Shown in pieces: positions 9,404 to 22,349 of a DNA stretch of 64,000 bases; position 1 is the first letter of the stretch, and the number at the start of each line of letters is the position of its first letter. The stretch lies in assembly GCA_905182995.1 (NCBI GenBank), contig CAJJDP010000130.1, positions 62,001 through 126,000 of the forward strand. Reading direction: 5' to 3'. A model generated the notes under the pieces. It saw only the letters and a list, made by a program, of their open reading frames with translations, was not told the origin of the DNA and ran no database searches. The stretch comes from Paramecium octaurelia (taxonomy: Eukaryota; Ciliophora; Oligohymenophorea; Peniculida; Parameciidae). Both the position numbers and the translations under genes were made by a program.

Positions 9404-12400
9404 TCATTATTCATAATATCCCTTAAATTTTATTATCTTAAATATTCCTACAACTTCATCTATAAATAAGCTCTAATATAAGTATGTTAAAAATAAATCA
9501 CAAAATATTGAATCTAAAATAAATTCTATTAAAACGCCAACTAACAAATACATATCAAATTTAAATTCCAACCCATACATTTACCAAATTCCTATTATCA
9601 TATTCCCAAAAAATAAAATTACCCATAATATCCAATAAAAGCCTAACACCTTTCCTTTTCTTTTCTTTCTAAATGCTAAGGCTAAGCCTCCATATAAATA
9701 ATTGCATATCCAAGTTTGTATGATTACTAACAAATAATATGCAGTAAGCATTCCAAATTTGAATGGCAACGATGATAAATATACAGATGTAAATGTCACG
9801 TACATCTAAATTTAGATTATGTAGAGTGATAACTTTTATAAAGAAAATTCTAGAGAAGATGCTGTAAAAATGGCATTTATAGGATAAACACTCCAAAAAT
9901 TTCTTGATTTCTTCTTACTTTTGATTTAATTCATTGGATTCTAAACCAATATATTTCCAGTTTGCACTGTCTCATAAATATCAGAGAATTTCTTTGACTT
10001 TTTTTTTTTGATTGGTCTCTTGTATAAAATGCATAGCAAAGTAAGAAAAGATAAAAACAATCCAATTAAAGTCATCGAAATGGCAAAAGCACTATTTTAG
10101 ACCGTTTTAACAAATTTGAAACCTTATGGTATCTCAAAGATGCTTGACAAACCAGACGAATTCGTAGTTACATTTTTAACAATTTGAACATAAGTACCAA
10201 AATCACCTAAAGTATTTACTTAACAAATTGTGTAATACTTGCATTTTAATAATGTGGCCTTAGTATTTTCCCAGATTTATTTATCTTCATTCCATTATAC
10301 ACAAACATTATTCTCATTTAGATCTGCATAATATTAATCACTTTTTGGAACAACGATGACCATATTCATTCCACTTACTGGCAATATTTTTCCAGATTTT
10401 ATTAATTGTATTCTAGAAATAGTTGAGTTTATTGTTTAACCAGAAGATCTATGATTTTAATAGTAAAGATGCATTTAGTTGAAAATTAAGGGGGTTTATG
10501 CATCTGATTACAGAATTTTAATTTCTGCAAGGTTTTCCTCAGTCAAATAGATTTATGGACTTAATAATTTTTTATCATTATCACAGGTACCATATGATTT
10601 AACAAAATTATATTTAAATGCAGAATATGAGTCATCACTAAATAAATCAAATTTTCCTATAATTTATTTATGAAATGGTCCTGCGGTATTTTATAATTCT
10701 GAAATCATAATATCTTCAGATTATTCTAATATTGCATTAAATAATGAATTATCCAGGTTAGTTAATTTCTGAGCTGCAATATTTTCCTACTGATACAAGT
10801 TTTTAGAGATAGCTCCAATGGCAGTAAAATATTTTACATCAAAATTTAATGCAATCTATTTATCAAGAGCTTATTAGAATTATTTAATATTGCTTTCTGT
10901 GACTGCATAAGTAGTATCTGATATTAATTGAATTATTTCAACATAGTTTGGATCAAATATAGTTTGAGTATTCAAATAAGTCAGCAATTCAGTTTACAAT
11001 TTAATGAAATCAGACGTAGTTGTGAATTAACATCGACTTCCTGATATATTTTAGATGCATTTACAAGATATCAATAGACATCTACCGTACATATTGCATT
11101 ATTTATCACTTTGACAGAAAAAGCCTTTGGAATTAAGAGTGCCTACAAATGGATAAGGTCCAAGACTTGAGGTAGAAACAAGGATGTTACCATAAGCCAA
11201 TGCATCATTCGAATTAGTTGCAGATGTCAATTAAAAGCCAGTTGTCTCTGATGTGCATTAACCATTATATAGGATCAGTGAACTTTGGCATTTTGTACAA
11301 GTATTAAGGGCAGTACACTAAATACATGTAACTGGACACTAAAGACAATTCTATTCCTCTAAATAATAACCATCTTTGCATTATTTGCAAGTATATTGAT
11401 TAGATGTTGATGTATCAGATTATAATTCACATTTATAACAATTCTATAAATTAATTATAGACCCAGAGCAATCTAAACAATAATAGGTAGGATTTGACGA
11501 ACCTAGTGAAGTATCAGTCAATTTCAAGAATCCTGGCAAACAAGTGTTACATTAGAAACTACTTCCTAAATTAATACAAGTATCACAGTTTTCAAATAAA
11601 GAACCACACTTCATACATTATTATGTGCTAGTTAATACATACCCAGCTTCACACTTTTAACATATTATATTATTAGTTGTTCCTGCTGACATTGTGTTTA
11701 AACAAGTTTGACAGCCAGTATTAAAACCTGAACATAAATAGCAATACTATTTACTATTATCATAATAATAATTATTTGTACAACTTGTACATTTATTAAT
11801 AATGCATTATTCACAACTTGCATATTTAGCAGAACAAGCAGTGCATTTCCCTTAGGGATTAATGAAGTAGCCATCTGAACACTTTGTGCATGTTGAATTT
11901 GAACAAGTAACACAATTTGTCATCGAAGCAGTTTAACTTTCGCATTAACCAATACAAGATAGAGCATTAGATCCTTTGACATAACCTGTTTGACATTGTG
12001 AACATATTTTCTTAAAAATTTATGAATCTCCACAAGTACTACAATATTTGATTGGACAGCTTTCACACTTTTTACCAATTAATATGAAATCACTAATGCA
12101 TTTTAAGCATACTGTCAAATCTTAATTAAATAGGAGACAATTCTTATCATCTAATGAACATAATTTATTTTCAGTAGATTAATAACCATCATTGCATTTG
12201 CCACAATATGTCTTTTATGTTTCATCTATATAAAAGGTTGATCCAACTTAACAGTTTAAAATTTCAGGGAAACAAAATGTAGAGTTGGTATGTTTTGCAT
12301 ATCCAGTAATACAAGTTGAACATTTATCATCTTAATGTATCTCACATTACTTAATATCTTAGTAACAAAGAGTTCCATTTACAGATACATGGTAATTGTT

Positions 12401-12817
12401 CTCACATTTATTACATTTTCCAGTTTATAAATAATATTTGCAATTCTAAATTTCATTAGTATTGATACAAATCTGAGTTTTATCATCTTAGTTTTTTAAT
12501 ATATATTTATCCTAGCATTTAGAACATACAGCATCCACTTATAATGAACAATATAATATTTTCAACCAACATTTTCCATTTGACAACAAATAATTATCAA
12601 CACATCCTTTACAATCTCTCTATTATTATATTGCTTAATCACATGTTGCTGCACTTGTACAAATGTCCTTTTCACCAACAACATAATTTCCACAATCTAA
12701 ACAATTTAAAATTGTCTAAAAACAATACAATCCATTTTCTAATCCATTGTCACATGAACAATATGAATTCTCGCTATTTGTAATCTATATTAGAATAAGC
12801 AGTCCAACTATGAACAT
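9404..12817 (-). CDS. Cys-rich receptor-like membrane protein with GPS motif
   Basis: 1137 aa in a single uninterrupted frame. A signal peptide at residues 1-15 (MFIVGLLILIQITNS) precedes about 550 residues of furin-like cysteine repeats (pattern C..C..GY......C..C). Next comes an EGF-like module (CNMYGRCLLISCKCIQ), then a 250-residue ectodomain ending in a GPS-type motif near 840-875 (CVQWNEDKQIWENTKATLL followed by CKYYTICQVNTLGDFGTY). The first membrane helix starts near 917 (AISMTLIGLFLSFLTLLCIL), and about four more follow after a basic loop. Architecture: large extracellular sensor, autoproteolysis-like GPS, then a multi-pass C-terminus, as in adhesion-GPCR or polycystin-1-like proteins. 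Ligand and partner are unknown. Probably a cell-surface or ciliary protein. Confidence 0.85.
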
Positions 12818-13226
12818 TAGTATTATTTAAATTTCCTATTTATATATATATTTATATTAAAAAGTCATATGTATTTGTGTATTATTTCAAATTTTTGTTT
12901 CCTCTTTTGTTACACATTTCATCCTTAAACTTAAAACTGAATATTAATTTTTTATTGGAAGAATTAAGCTTCAGAATTTAATGTAAAGTTTACTCATTCT
13001 TATGATTCAAAACTATTTTAATTATTGGACTAATAGTAACAAAAAACAAATCTAAGTAATATTTTGATGGTTTCATTAATAACTTAATAGTTTAACTAAT
13101 TATAAATTCTAATTTGGAATGTGTGTTTCCTTCAAAATATTATCAGAATATCATAATTCACAAAATTTATTCTAATTTATGCATTATTTTATTAAAATAT
13201 AATATATAACAAACAATAATTGTAAA
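12818..13226. other. intergenic spacer, 409 bp
   Basis: AT-rich, with TATATATATATTTATA about 30 bp upstream of the Cys-rich gene start, which is consistent with a promoter element for that gene. No frame of useful length or RNA fold was recognised. Confidence 0.4.
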
Positions 13227-14285
13227 TCATACCTTTAGTATTTCCTTTTAGATATGACTTTTTAGTTATTAAACAGGGACTTTTTCTGCATTATATGTAT
13301 GCGCTGGATTTTTAAATTCATAATACCAGTATGCAATTTCGCATCCCTTGTAATAATCAGGAACTTGGTTCTCAACAACAACCGGATTATGATTGACACA
13401 TACTGAAGTGCTAATATTGGGATTGTTTAAAAGGATGGATCCCAAAATTTTGCTTATTTTCAACAATTCTTAATTTTTATTGCTACACCATATACGATGA
13501 ATTAATAATAAATCAGTCTTCTGAAAATCAATTTCAAGAAAGTAAATATTCTTATTACAATGGTATGTGAAATACACTTTTTCATATATCAATTCTATTT
13601 TATAATGTAAGGGTTAAAATTAAAATAAAAATTCTTCATATTTTTATTTTATTTTTTCTTAAATCTCCTCATCTGAGCTATTTCTCCTAGAACTCAGATC
13701 TAAAATATTGGAAGGTAAAAATAATATTTGTATTTTACGAAATTCGTTTGATAAGAAATGATTCCAACTTTAATGATTTAAATACATAAGATAAGCATCT
13801 AAAACGCCAATGCTCCCATTATTTAATTCTTATTAAGTGATTTTGTAATTATAATAATATGTTTGGTTTTGATCCATCTAAATATTAGAAAAATATATTA
13901 ATTCTTATGATTAACTTTAAGTTCGATATTCCTTATTAGAATTTATATCGTAAATAGTAATTTAATTATCCTTTTCAAGATATTTACAACATTTCCAATT
14001 ATTATTTTCATCAGTTTAAAATTTATACACTAATTGCTCACTTTCATCATCATAATATGATATCTTATCATTATTCAACTTCATATAAGTATATTGAGAA
14101 CCAGAATTTTTTTTTAAAGGAATAATTTATTCTAAAAAATATACGCTGAATTTTCTATAGAAAGTTCCATCTTTTCGTTTATTGTCTATAAATTTCAAAA
14201 AACTATTTAACTTTAAGCTCATTATTAAGATAAATACGCCTATCAAACATAAGAGCACTATCAGTGCAATTTATTTATTTTCCAT
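13227..14285 (-). CDS. single-pass membrane protein, unknown
   Basis: 352 aa, no introns. An N-terminal hydrophobic helix (IALIVLLCLIGVFILIMSL, residues 6-24) acts as a signal anchor. The rest is soluble-looking and rich in Tyr, Asn, Lys and acidic residues (for example GSQYTYMKLNNDKISYYDDE), with five or so scattered Cys including CC at about residue 98. I recognise no family. It lies tandem to the Cys-rich receptor (same strand, 409 bp upstream of it) and divergent from the coiled-coil gene at 14564. Confidence 0.75.
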
Positions 14286-14563
14286 TTATAAATAATGAAT
14301 ATTTTAATTGAAAAATATTTCGAAACAATAAAAAAAATATTCTATTTATACTTTTCACTTGCCAATCAAATTTTCATTTGGAAATAGGCAAAATCTGATA
14401 AATAGAAGTCAAGATACACGATGTTTATAATATTCAAATACTTATTTTATGGTTTAATCGAAAATAATTATTCTAATATTATCAATTTATTTGAGTTGAA
14501 AGGTTGGTAACTACTAATTATTAAAATTATTATATATTAGAAATATTTTATTTTATAGAAAGC

Positions 14564-15574
14564 ATGTTTGTCGAAAGTACAATTTATAATGTAGAAGCAG
14601 AAATGGAAGATTAAACAGTTATAATTAAATAAAAAATTTAAGTATACTTAATAAATTATTGAGAATGAAATCGAGGAAGCCTCAAAAGTTTATGAAATAA
14701 CAAAAATTGAATCTGATTTAAGAACTACACTGAAGTAACAAGAATACTTATGCAGATTAAGCGAAAACATAGAAATATCTATGTAATCATTGATTCATAA
14801 TTTTTACTAGATTATTTAATTATGATTACCCAAAAAGCAATCCAAAGTATTTTACTTAGCAAAAATTTGAAAAGAGTCATTTAATTGATGAAGACACTTG
14901 GCAGATTAAAATATAAACTGAAAATACTATTTTGAGCACACTTAATTCAATTATAATTAAATTCTCTCAGAATCCACTGTGTCCTGACTAATACATTTAG
15001 CAATAAATATATGAATCAATTCAACAGTTTCCTACTCCTATGCTATAAATTTTGAGTAGTTATGAAATGAGTTAGTTTAATAAAATATTGAACGAATAGC
15101 ATATGTATTAAAATCCGTTATAAGCTCTTTTTGAAATAATGGAAGAAAAGGCTATGAAAAATTTAACTTTATATAGTAATTTTTATACAAAACTTAACTA
15201 GAAAAAGTTTAATAAATCTAGAGTGAAATTTAAGAACTCAAGAAGGATTTGAAACTTGTTTATAATAAATTTCAGCAAGTCCAATAGAATGCAACAATAT
15301 TAAATGCCTATTGTAATTCTTTTCTGAATGTATAATGAAAATTATTGATTTTTAGAATTTTTCTTATTGGGAATTTAGAAGAATATTATAAGATAAATTA
15401 AGCAATTTGGAGATAATCAAGGAGTAATTTTAGGAGTTACCTATGAAGGATACATTAGATGAAAAAGAGAAACATTATAACCAATTTTTAAATAATAGAA
15501 TAGAATATCATAAATGTAATTCTACTCTAATAATTTTGAAATAAAATATTAATGAATAATCAAAAATAATTTGA
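14564..15574 (+). CDS. helical coiled-coil protein, unknown
   Basis: 302 aa after removing four introns at 14642-14663, 14783-14810, 15176-15201 and 15330-15355. The last three are GTA...TAG. The first would end in GAG, which is unusual, but it is the only choice that restores the frame without disturbing the surrounding helical sequence. The protein is acidic at the N-terminus (MFVESTIYNVEAEMED), with two coiled-coil stretches near residues 30-60 and 195-230 (QSEIQELKKDLKLVYNKFQQ). No family recognised. Confidence 0.7.
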
Positions 15575-15663
15575 TTTTGATTTAGAATACTTCCAATTAT
15601 TATGTTAAATATTAAAAAATGATATAAAATAATGATAAATACATGTTAATTTATGTGATATAT

Positions 15664-16769
15664 TCATTATTACTATATTGATTATTGATTTTTCTCGTAT
15701 CTAATTAATACCTTACCTTCACTCATATTTTTCTTGTAATATTCTAAGCCTTCCTTAAATTCAGAAACATCAACTGTTTTAGCCACAATAGTTTTAAGAT
15801 TAGTTTTTAGTAATCCTTTTAATTATTTCAACAATAAAGCTTAACTAATTATGTTTTTGGTTTTTAGATATTATGTTAACCAAAACCCAATAACTTTTTT
15901 GTCTTTGAAAATCAAATCCATAATGGAGACATTTCCAACAGGCTTCAAACTCAATCCTCCATAAACATAACATGTTGAATGGTTAGGCATTGCTTCAAGA
16001 ATCTGACCAGTTAATTCTCCTCCCAAGGCATCAAAGAAGACTGTTGCTCTATTTTCATAATATGGAATGCATACCTTAAAGTCTAGGTAACATTTTTTAA
16101 CTTCTCTAAGAAATCAGCATCTGATTAATTTAATATGATATCTGCGCCTTCTTTTTTCAACATATCTACTTAAGCATCTCTTCTGATGATATTAATAACT
16201 CTAACACCATTAGCTTGAAAGTGTCTAATCATCATTCTTCCTAATTAAGAAGCAGCTGCTGTGTGAACAACAGCTTGAGTTTTATGTTCTTTTGCTACTT
16301 CTAACATTGAAATCACTGTCAAAGGATTAACAAATGAACAACAAGCCTCTTATAATGTGATATCATTATCTAATTCTAAGCAACCCAAAGCGTCTGCCAC
16401 ACTATATTCACCATATGTTCCGAATTAAGATTGTGAATAGAAAGCCACTCTTTTTCCTACTAATCTCCATCCCATAATACCACCACTAAATTATTGCATT
16501 CAATTATACCCATTAGCAATAACAGTACCGGAACCTTCGAAACCAGGAACACATGGAAACTATTTACCACTTGAATATGCTCCATGCAAAAAAGCTATGT
16601 CTGAAGGATTGATTGGAGCAGAGTCTACCTTGATCAAAACTTAGCCTGATTAAGGTGTGGGAATTGGGATTTCCTTAACCACAGCTTCTTAACCTGGCCC
16701 TTCCAATACAACTGCACGCATCTGAGTTTGCATATTAATATTAAATTTATATGGATTTTTAAACATCAT
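15664..16769 (-). CDS. MDR-family quinone oxidoreductase / enoyl reductase
   Basis: 351 aa after removal of introns 16486-16509 and 16049-16074 (both TAG). Medium-chain dehydrogenase/reductase fold: a GroES-like N-domain (RAVVLEGPGQEAVVKEIPIP, APINPSDIAFLHG, PGFEGSGTVIA), then a Rossmann domain with VVHTAAASQLGRMMIRHF as the nucleotide-binding segment. The structural zinc cysteines of true alcohol dehydrogenases are absent, so the quinone-reductase or mitochondrial trans-2-enoyl-CoA reductase branch is most likely, with NADPH as cofactor. Two ATGs in tandem at 16769 and 16766; the first is used. A short basic leader (FKNPYKFNIN) may be a mitochondrial presequence; this is inference. Confidence 0.88.
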
Positions 16770-16889
16770 TCCTCTTATATAATTTCTAAAATTCCTATTT
16801 CTGAGAAATATAATTATAATTATAATTAATGCCCTTTTAGAGTTGAGATTTTATCATATTATCAATATATATATAAGAATAAAATAATT

Positions 16890-18525
16890 TCATACAGCTT
16901 TGTAATCTTTTAATATACTCTCTATATTCCATTACTATCTTTGTTCTCTCATGTCCTTTAATCTTTTTTCTATAAATATAAATATAGGATTGATACCGTG
17001 AGATTCAATATTATTTTATTTTTATTGATTCTACTATGTATCCTCTTTTTCCTTTTTAGCTTCTTTTTTCTCTTCAAATTTTTCTAATTTAGGAACTCTT
17101 TTGGCTTGATTACCAACTTAAACAACCTCCATTTTACCTGGATAACGAACTTAACCTTTATGTTCTTGTAAGTATTATTTGGACAATCTATATAGTAAAT
17201 ATATCAGATACTTATCCTTATAATTATTTCTTAATTAGGCATGTATTTCCTTTCTAAACAATTCAAACTATCCAACCTACTCCTCTTTTTTGGTGTCTTC
17301 CTTTTTTGGTTCTTCTCTTTTAGGTTCTTATCTAAAGATTTATTGATTTTCATCTAGAATTTTATTATCAATTTCTTATATCTAAAACTCTTTTTCTCCT
17401 TAATCTGTCATTAAAACATCGTATAATAAGAGTTAACCAGGAAGAAAGGTTTCAAATAACATTTTGTTTTATTTTAGAGAATCTAAAAACTTCTTGCCTT
17501 CAATTAAACCTAGTTCATCATTTTTAATTTCAATTTGTTTATCCATTTTAATAGTAGCCCATGAAAACTTTCTCATTGCTCTTTTGAACGCCAACTCATT
17601 TTATAATGCTTATGAATCACTAGTAATAAGAGAGGTTTCCCTTGTAAAATTCTTTTCTATTCTTTTAATCATTTATTGTATATCATCAATAGATAGACAT
17701 CCATCTTCATCAACATCACTTAAATCAAATATCAATTCCAATTTCTTCTCTAATTCCATTCTTGCTAATACTCCAAGAGATAATACTAAATCTTATATTT
17801 CAATTTTATCATCAAATTCCAATTAAAACCCTTACATAATTTATTTATAGTACTTTCAAATAGCTTTTCAAATAATGTTTCGAATTTCTTTCCAACCCAA
17901 ATTTCAAAATATGTTTTCTCTTACTAAGATTTTTCTTATTATGCTTTTTCAAATATTGGTTAAACATTATTGGATCTAAACCATCTTTCAAACAAACTAT
18001 CCAAAGCAGATATCTTCATCTTTTTTTTATCTGAATTATAATTAGTTCCAAACCATTTAAGAAATTATTAATCATAATTCTACTTAAACCAATTTTCAAA
18101 GGCTTAATCTGGTGGTTGATGTTTTTCTGATTAATTATCTCTTCTCTAAGCAGGCTCTCTAACCAATTACGTATCTGGATCAAATCTATATGATTCTGCA
18201 CATGATCTTTCAACGATTGCTTCAAAATCATTCTTCATTTTATTCTGATATCTTGTGAATTCTTCAGGAGCCAAAATCAAGAAGAATTAAGATGATATAT
18301 AACTGTATTCTCTACTTTTGACATGTAATTTCAGCTATTTTAACATTTCTTTAGTGAAGTTAGATTTGGTCATTTTACCTTCAGATAAGTTACCAGATTC
18401 TCTAAATTCCTAATTTTTTGTATCATTCATACCTTCCATATCTTCTTAATGAATACGTCGGATAAGAGTTTTTAAAATACTTCACAAACTGCTGGATTAA
18501 GTGGTTCCTTAACTTATTAATTCAT
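16890..18525 (-). CDS. EF-hand calcium-binding protein
   Basis: 529 aa after introns 18410-18432 (TAG) and 17831-17853 (ends AAG). A clear EF-hand loop, DVDEDGCLSIDD, lies in the middle of the protein within LELIFDLSDVDEDGCLSIDD. Aromatic/acidic repeats before it (FENWFKQNYDQQFLKWF, FFERWF-like) may form further degenerate helices. The C-terminal 100 residues are Lys/Glu-rich coiled coil (EEPKKEDTKKEEQ, EKKEAKKEKED). I do not recognise a named family; ciliary or cortical Ca2+ sensing is a guess. The start lies only 11 bp from the start of the divergent ELMO gene. Confidence 0.85.
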
Positions 18526-18536
18526 TATTTATTAAA
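18526..18536. promoter_or_regulatory. 11-bp divergent intergenic region
   Basis: The ATG of the EF-hand gene (minus strand, 18525) and the ATG of the ELMO gene (plus strand, 18537) are separated by 11 bases. Both starts are the only upstream in-frame ATGs. Transcripts must initiate inside the opposite gene or almost at the start codon, so any promoter is shared and overlaps coding sequence. Confidence 0.6.
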
Positions 18537-19801
18537 ATGATTGCCAATTAAAGAGCCATTTAAAAAAAGGGAAATATCCATAATATTATTGATAATGATG
18601 ATGAAATAGGAGAAGTAGCAGAGTGGGCTGGAGTTTCAGCTGCTCAGGCAAAAGATGATGATGATTTCGATTTTGACAATAAATAAGTCTTCTAATAATC
18701 AAACGATCATATTGAATAAGCCAGATAAAAAATCAATTAGAAATTAAATAAGAAAGGAACCAATGTAAATAAAAGAAATGGACCTTTAGTCAATAATCTC
18801 AAAGACAAGGCTAAAAGTTTAGCATTATAGAATAATCAAAGCAATGAAGCCCCAATTTAACAACAATGTTAGTCTAGTGATGATGAAAATGAGAAACCTA
18901 GGGTAGATAAAGGCGAAGAAAGTCCAGACAAAAAGGTTTTTAGATTGTCAGAGAGAAGCATTGGCAAAATAGAAGAAGAATTTGAATAAGCCAATAAAGA
19001 GAGAATGATGGATTTAGAAAAGAAGAAAAACGAAGTGAAACAGATAAGCTTCATTGAGGCTTGGGATTAATTGAAGGGTTCTTAAGATATTCGAGACCAG
19101 ATTGAATTTATCTAAAAAAAGACATCATTTTTAGATAAACTATTTGGATGTTTCAGTATCCATTTGAAAAGTAGTAGACTCATCTAAGAAAAAAATCAAG
19201 TACTATAATACTAAACAAGGTTTGCCTAATGTCGTAATTGCAATTCGATGATAATAACGAGTCTCATTTTAGAATTCTTTACACAATCTATTGCCAACTC
19301 ATGACTACTGACTATTGTCTTAGATATGGTTCTCATTGGGAAATGATTGGATTTTAAGGTACTGATCCAGCCACTGATCTTAGAGGAGCAGGTATCCTTG
19401 GATTATTACAAATACTTGCTTTCATATCAGAATATAAAATATATTTCAAGTAAACTCTGAAGATCTTTCAGGATATCAGCATTCCATTCAGCATTACTCT
19501 AATCAACATTACAACCTTTGTATTAGTTAGTCTCAAAGACAATAAATTAAATTAACTAATAAATTAAGAAGATTCTGTTATCAGTGTAATAAATAAACTC
19601 TACTTTGCTGGGTTCCATTTATTAACTAAAATTCTTAAGAAGTATGTATTATGATGTCATTATTAAAGAGAATAAATAACGTTCCACACTATAGGTGTTC
19701 ATTTGACACATATAAGAAAGTAAATACATGAACAACCACAGAAATTGATCAGAGAATTTCAATCAGATATTCAAAGATTTTATAAAATTAATAACGTCTG
19801 A
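18537..19801 (+). CDS. ELMO-domain protein
   Basis: 405 aa after introns 19200-19219 (20 nt) and 19642-19668 (27 nt), both ending AAG. The first 210 residues are acidic and low-complexity (KDDDDFDFDNKQ). From about 215 comes the ELMO/CED-12 domain with its signature HWEMIGFQGTDPATDLRGAG then ILGLLQILAFI. ELMO-domain-only proteins (ELMOD type) act as GAPs for Arf/Arl GTPases; the conserved Arg of WxxIGFQGxDPxTDxRGxG is present, so activity on an Arf-like GTPase is likely. It ends 58 bp from the convergent GAF-protein stop. Confidence 0.92.
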
Positions 19802-19859
19802 CTGATTTATCTATAATCATTCATTTTTAAAACACTATTGTTATATATTCTATATTTAT

Positions 19860-21963
19860 TCATTTTTTAAAAGCAATGCAATAAGCCTTACTTGCAAGAT
19901 CATAAAATTTCTAAGCATCTTCATCAATAGAGTTTACTTTAAATCCTATTTGAATCTATAATCCAAATGGATGTTGATCCTGTAGTTTCTTTTTTTTCAA
20001 AATGAACTCCAAAATTGCTACCACTTAATTATCTTAGATTATTGGACCTGCAAATACAGGTAATATTGAGGAGATGTCAATATTCTCATCAAAATTTTAA
20101 TGTTTTGTAATCGAAGTGAGAATCTATGGTCTTTGTGATTTGTACACTTAGTATGCACATCCTGATCTAATATCATAATATTATCCCTTTTTCTTGAATT
20201 TATTATCCTCAACATGTATAAGATTAGTTTAAGCTATTTAGAATATGCTATAGGCAGAGTCTTAGATCCTCTATTCAAAATCATCAAAATTAGTAGACTA
20301 ACATAACTTGATAAATGAAGAGTAAAACAGATCTTGATATTTTAATTCCTTATATAATGCATCATAACTAAGTATGCTAGTTATAACTGACTTGCTTAGC
20401 ATATTTACTAATAATCCATAGTATTAAATGTCTATTATCATGTCATCATTAATATTTTAAATCTATGATAGATTCAAATACTTATACTTCTAATAAGCCG
20501 CATGGCTTCTTTGTATTCATCATAATCGGTAATAATAAAAAGTTCTTACCATAGATTTTAGATCCTTCAGTTATGTAGAGAAGTTATTATTCTTTGGAGG
20601 GACTCTTGATTCCAAAATTCTCATAAACAATTTTCTAGAATACACCTTCTGTCAACAATGCCACTTATTATTACCCATTTGGATCATGAGTGTAAGCTTT
20701 ACATGTCATTCCATCTATAATCCATAAACGAACAGTTTCAGTTTGAAATATCATTTTGAATCCTTTACTAACGTGTATTTAGAAATCTTTGATATTTCTA
20801 TAACTTATTAAAGTTATGAATTCATTCATGATCTAATTAATCTTCTCACTAAATTCTCTTTAACTTATAAATTAGTCTTTTATAAATGTAATAATTACTT
20901 GCAATTAAATTGATTAAATCTTTTCGTTATTGCATATTCTCTAATTAAATAACTTAATTTGTGAATACATCAGCTCCATGTTCAATCAAATCTATCAAGA
21001 AATCATTTTATTCAGAAGTTAATTAGCTTAATCTGAATTCTAAACTCTAAGGTAGTTAATTTGGATCAAAAACATAATTGTTTACATAATTATCCTCAAT
21101 TACTATATTATCTGATTTAGTTCCTACTCGTTTGGTTTTCAAATTATCCAACTTTTTGGATAATCTGTTGTTTTATTAAATCAACTTTTGGTTCAATTCT
21201 TTTAATCTCTCAATTTCTTTTTCCCTCTTGATTACATTACGTTTTAATTGTTCATTATCTTTAACTAATTCAGATAATGTCATTCTCAATTCATCCTGAT
21301 GAGTGGATAAATTCTTTTCTAAAATCATCTCTATTCTCTTTTCAAGACTGCGAACTTTCTTGTAATATTCTTCACAAAGTTGTTTCTAATAAAGATAATC
21401 TCTCTGTAATTTCTATTGTTCCATTTAAGTTAAATGTAATTTCTTAGATTAATCTATATTATCTTATTTAAAATGATTCTATATCATATGAAATTAATTT
21501 TACTTATTGTTCTTTGAGTTATTGAATGATTTATTTTTATGAAATGGTTTCAAGAGTGCTTTTATTTAATAACTTATTTTTTTGGTTCAACTCTATTTCA
21601 TTTTTTGAAGCTTATTTTAATGTTACTGCCATTTACTATAGACTTTATAGTATTTTACCAACCTCAAAAGATTGATTAGATTTAAGAGATTCAGCCAATT
21701 AATCGATCCAATGCAGTCTTTATTCCAGAATCTATTCTTTACAATAGACAATACCATATTTGTGTCTTAACTGGAGTCTAATCTTCTAGATAAATTGTTT
21801 GTGGTTGTTCTTTCATCTGGTTAGGTTTTAGTGAATTTTTAAACTGAAAAATCACACTACTTTTTTGGTGTACATTAAGGTTGGTTTATTTTGTTTAACT
21901 TAATTTTAGGTCCTTTGGATAATATTCAAACTTACTCTCTAGAAAATAGGTATTACAACTCAT
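19860..21963 (-). CDS. coiled-coil protein with GAF-like domains
   Basis: At least four exons. Firm introns are 21479-21503 (TAG), 20877-20898 (AAG) and 20463-20487 (TAG). The first half is coiled coil (CEEYYKKVRSLEKRIEMI; VKDNEQLKRNVIKREKEIER). The second half holds two GAF-like modules: FQTETVRLWIIDGMTCKAY with LLLPIMMNTKKPCGLLEIQN, and later DISSILPVFAGPIIQDNQVV with AILEFILKKK. GAF modules bind small ligands or mediate dimerisation; the ligand is unknown. Two frame changes near 21720 and 20590 are not explained by canonical introns, so the exon structure is incomplete. About 690 aa. Confidence 0.7.
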
Positions 21964-21998
21964 TTATTATAATTATATATATATTGTTATTATTATTA

Positions 21999-22286
21999 TC
22001 ATTCTTCAACAATCTAGTTTTTCTGTTTTTCCAATGTTTCTAAATATTCTTTTCTTAAGTCGTAAAGCAATGTGTTTGCTTGTTGATAATATTGAGTCAC
22101 TTTGCTCTGTTCAATAAGATTTTATTATGATTGTCTAATATCTGATTGATTATTACTATTGTTATTTTGCAATTAAACCTTTCTATGATTCCCATCCCTT
22201 AATGACATAATTTTAAACTAAGGAATTAAATTCTCTTCGACATCCTATTATCTTAATTACAGATTTTGAGTTTCTTCTTCTTCCAT
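21999..22286 (-). CDS. small acidic coiled-coil ORF
   Basis: 95 aa, single exon, beginning MEEEETQNLQLRQQDVEENL and ending LRKEYLETLEKQKNQIVEE. It lies 35 bp upstream of the GAF gene on the same strand and could be either a separate small gene or the first exon of a longer transcript; an in-frame TGA separates them. No family recognised. Confidence 0.5.
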
Positions 22287-22349
22287 GATATTTTTAATTT
22301 TATAAATAAATTAATCAAGTCGAATTTTTGGCAATACACAAATAAAAAT

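Noticed and set aside
15664-16769. Zinc alcohol dehydrogenase
   Set aside because: The structural-zinc cysteine cluster is absent and the sequence follows the quinone-reductase/enoyl-reductase branch.
17464-17826. 120-codon plus-strand frame
   Set aside because: Antisense to the EF-hand gene, which has a coherent protein with an EF loop and clean splice sites.
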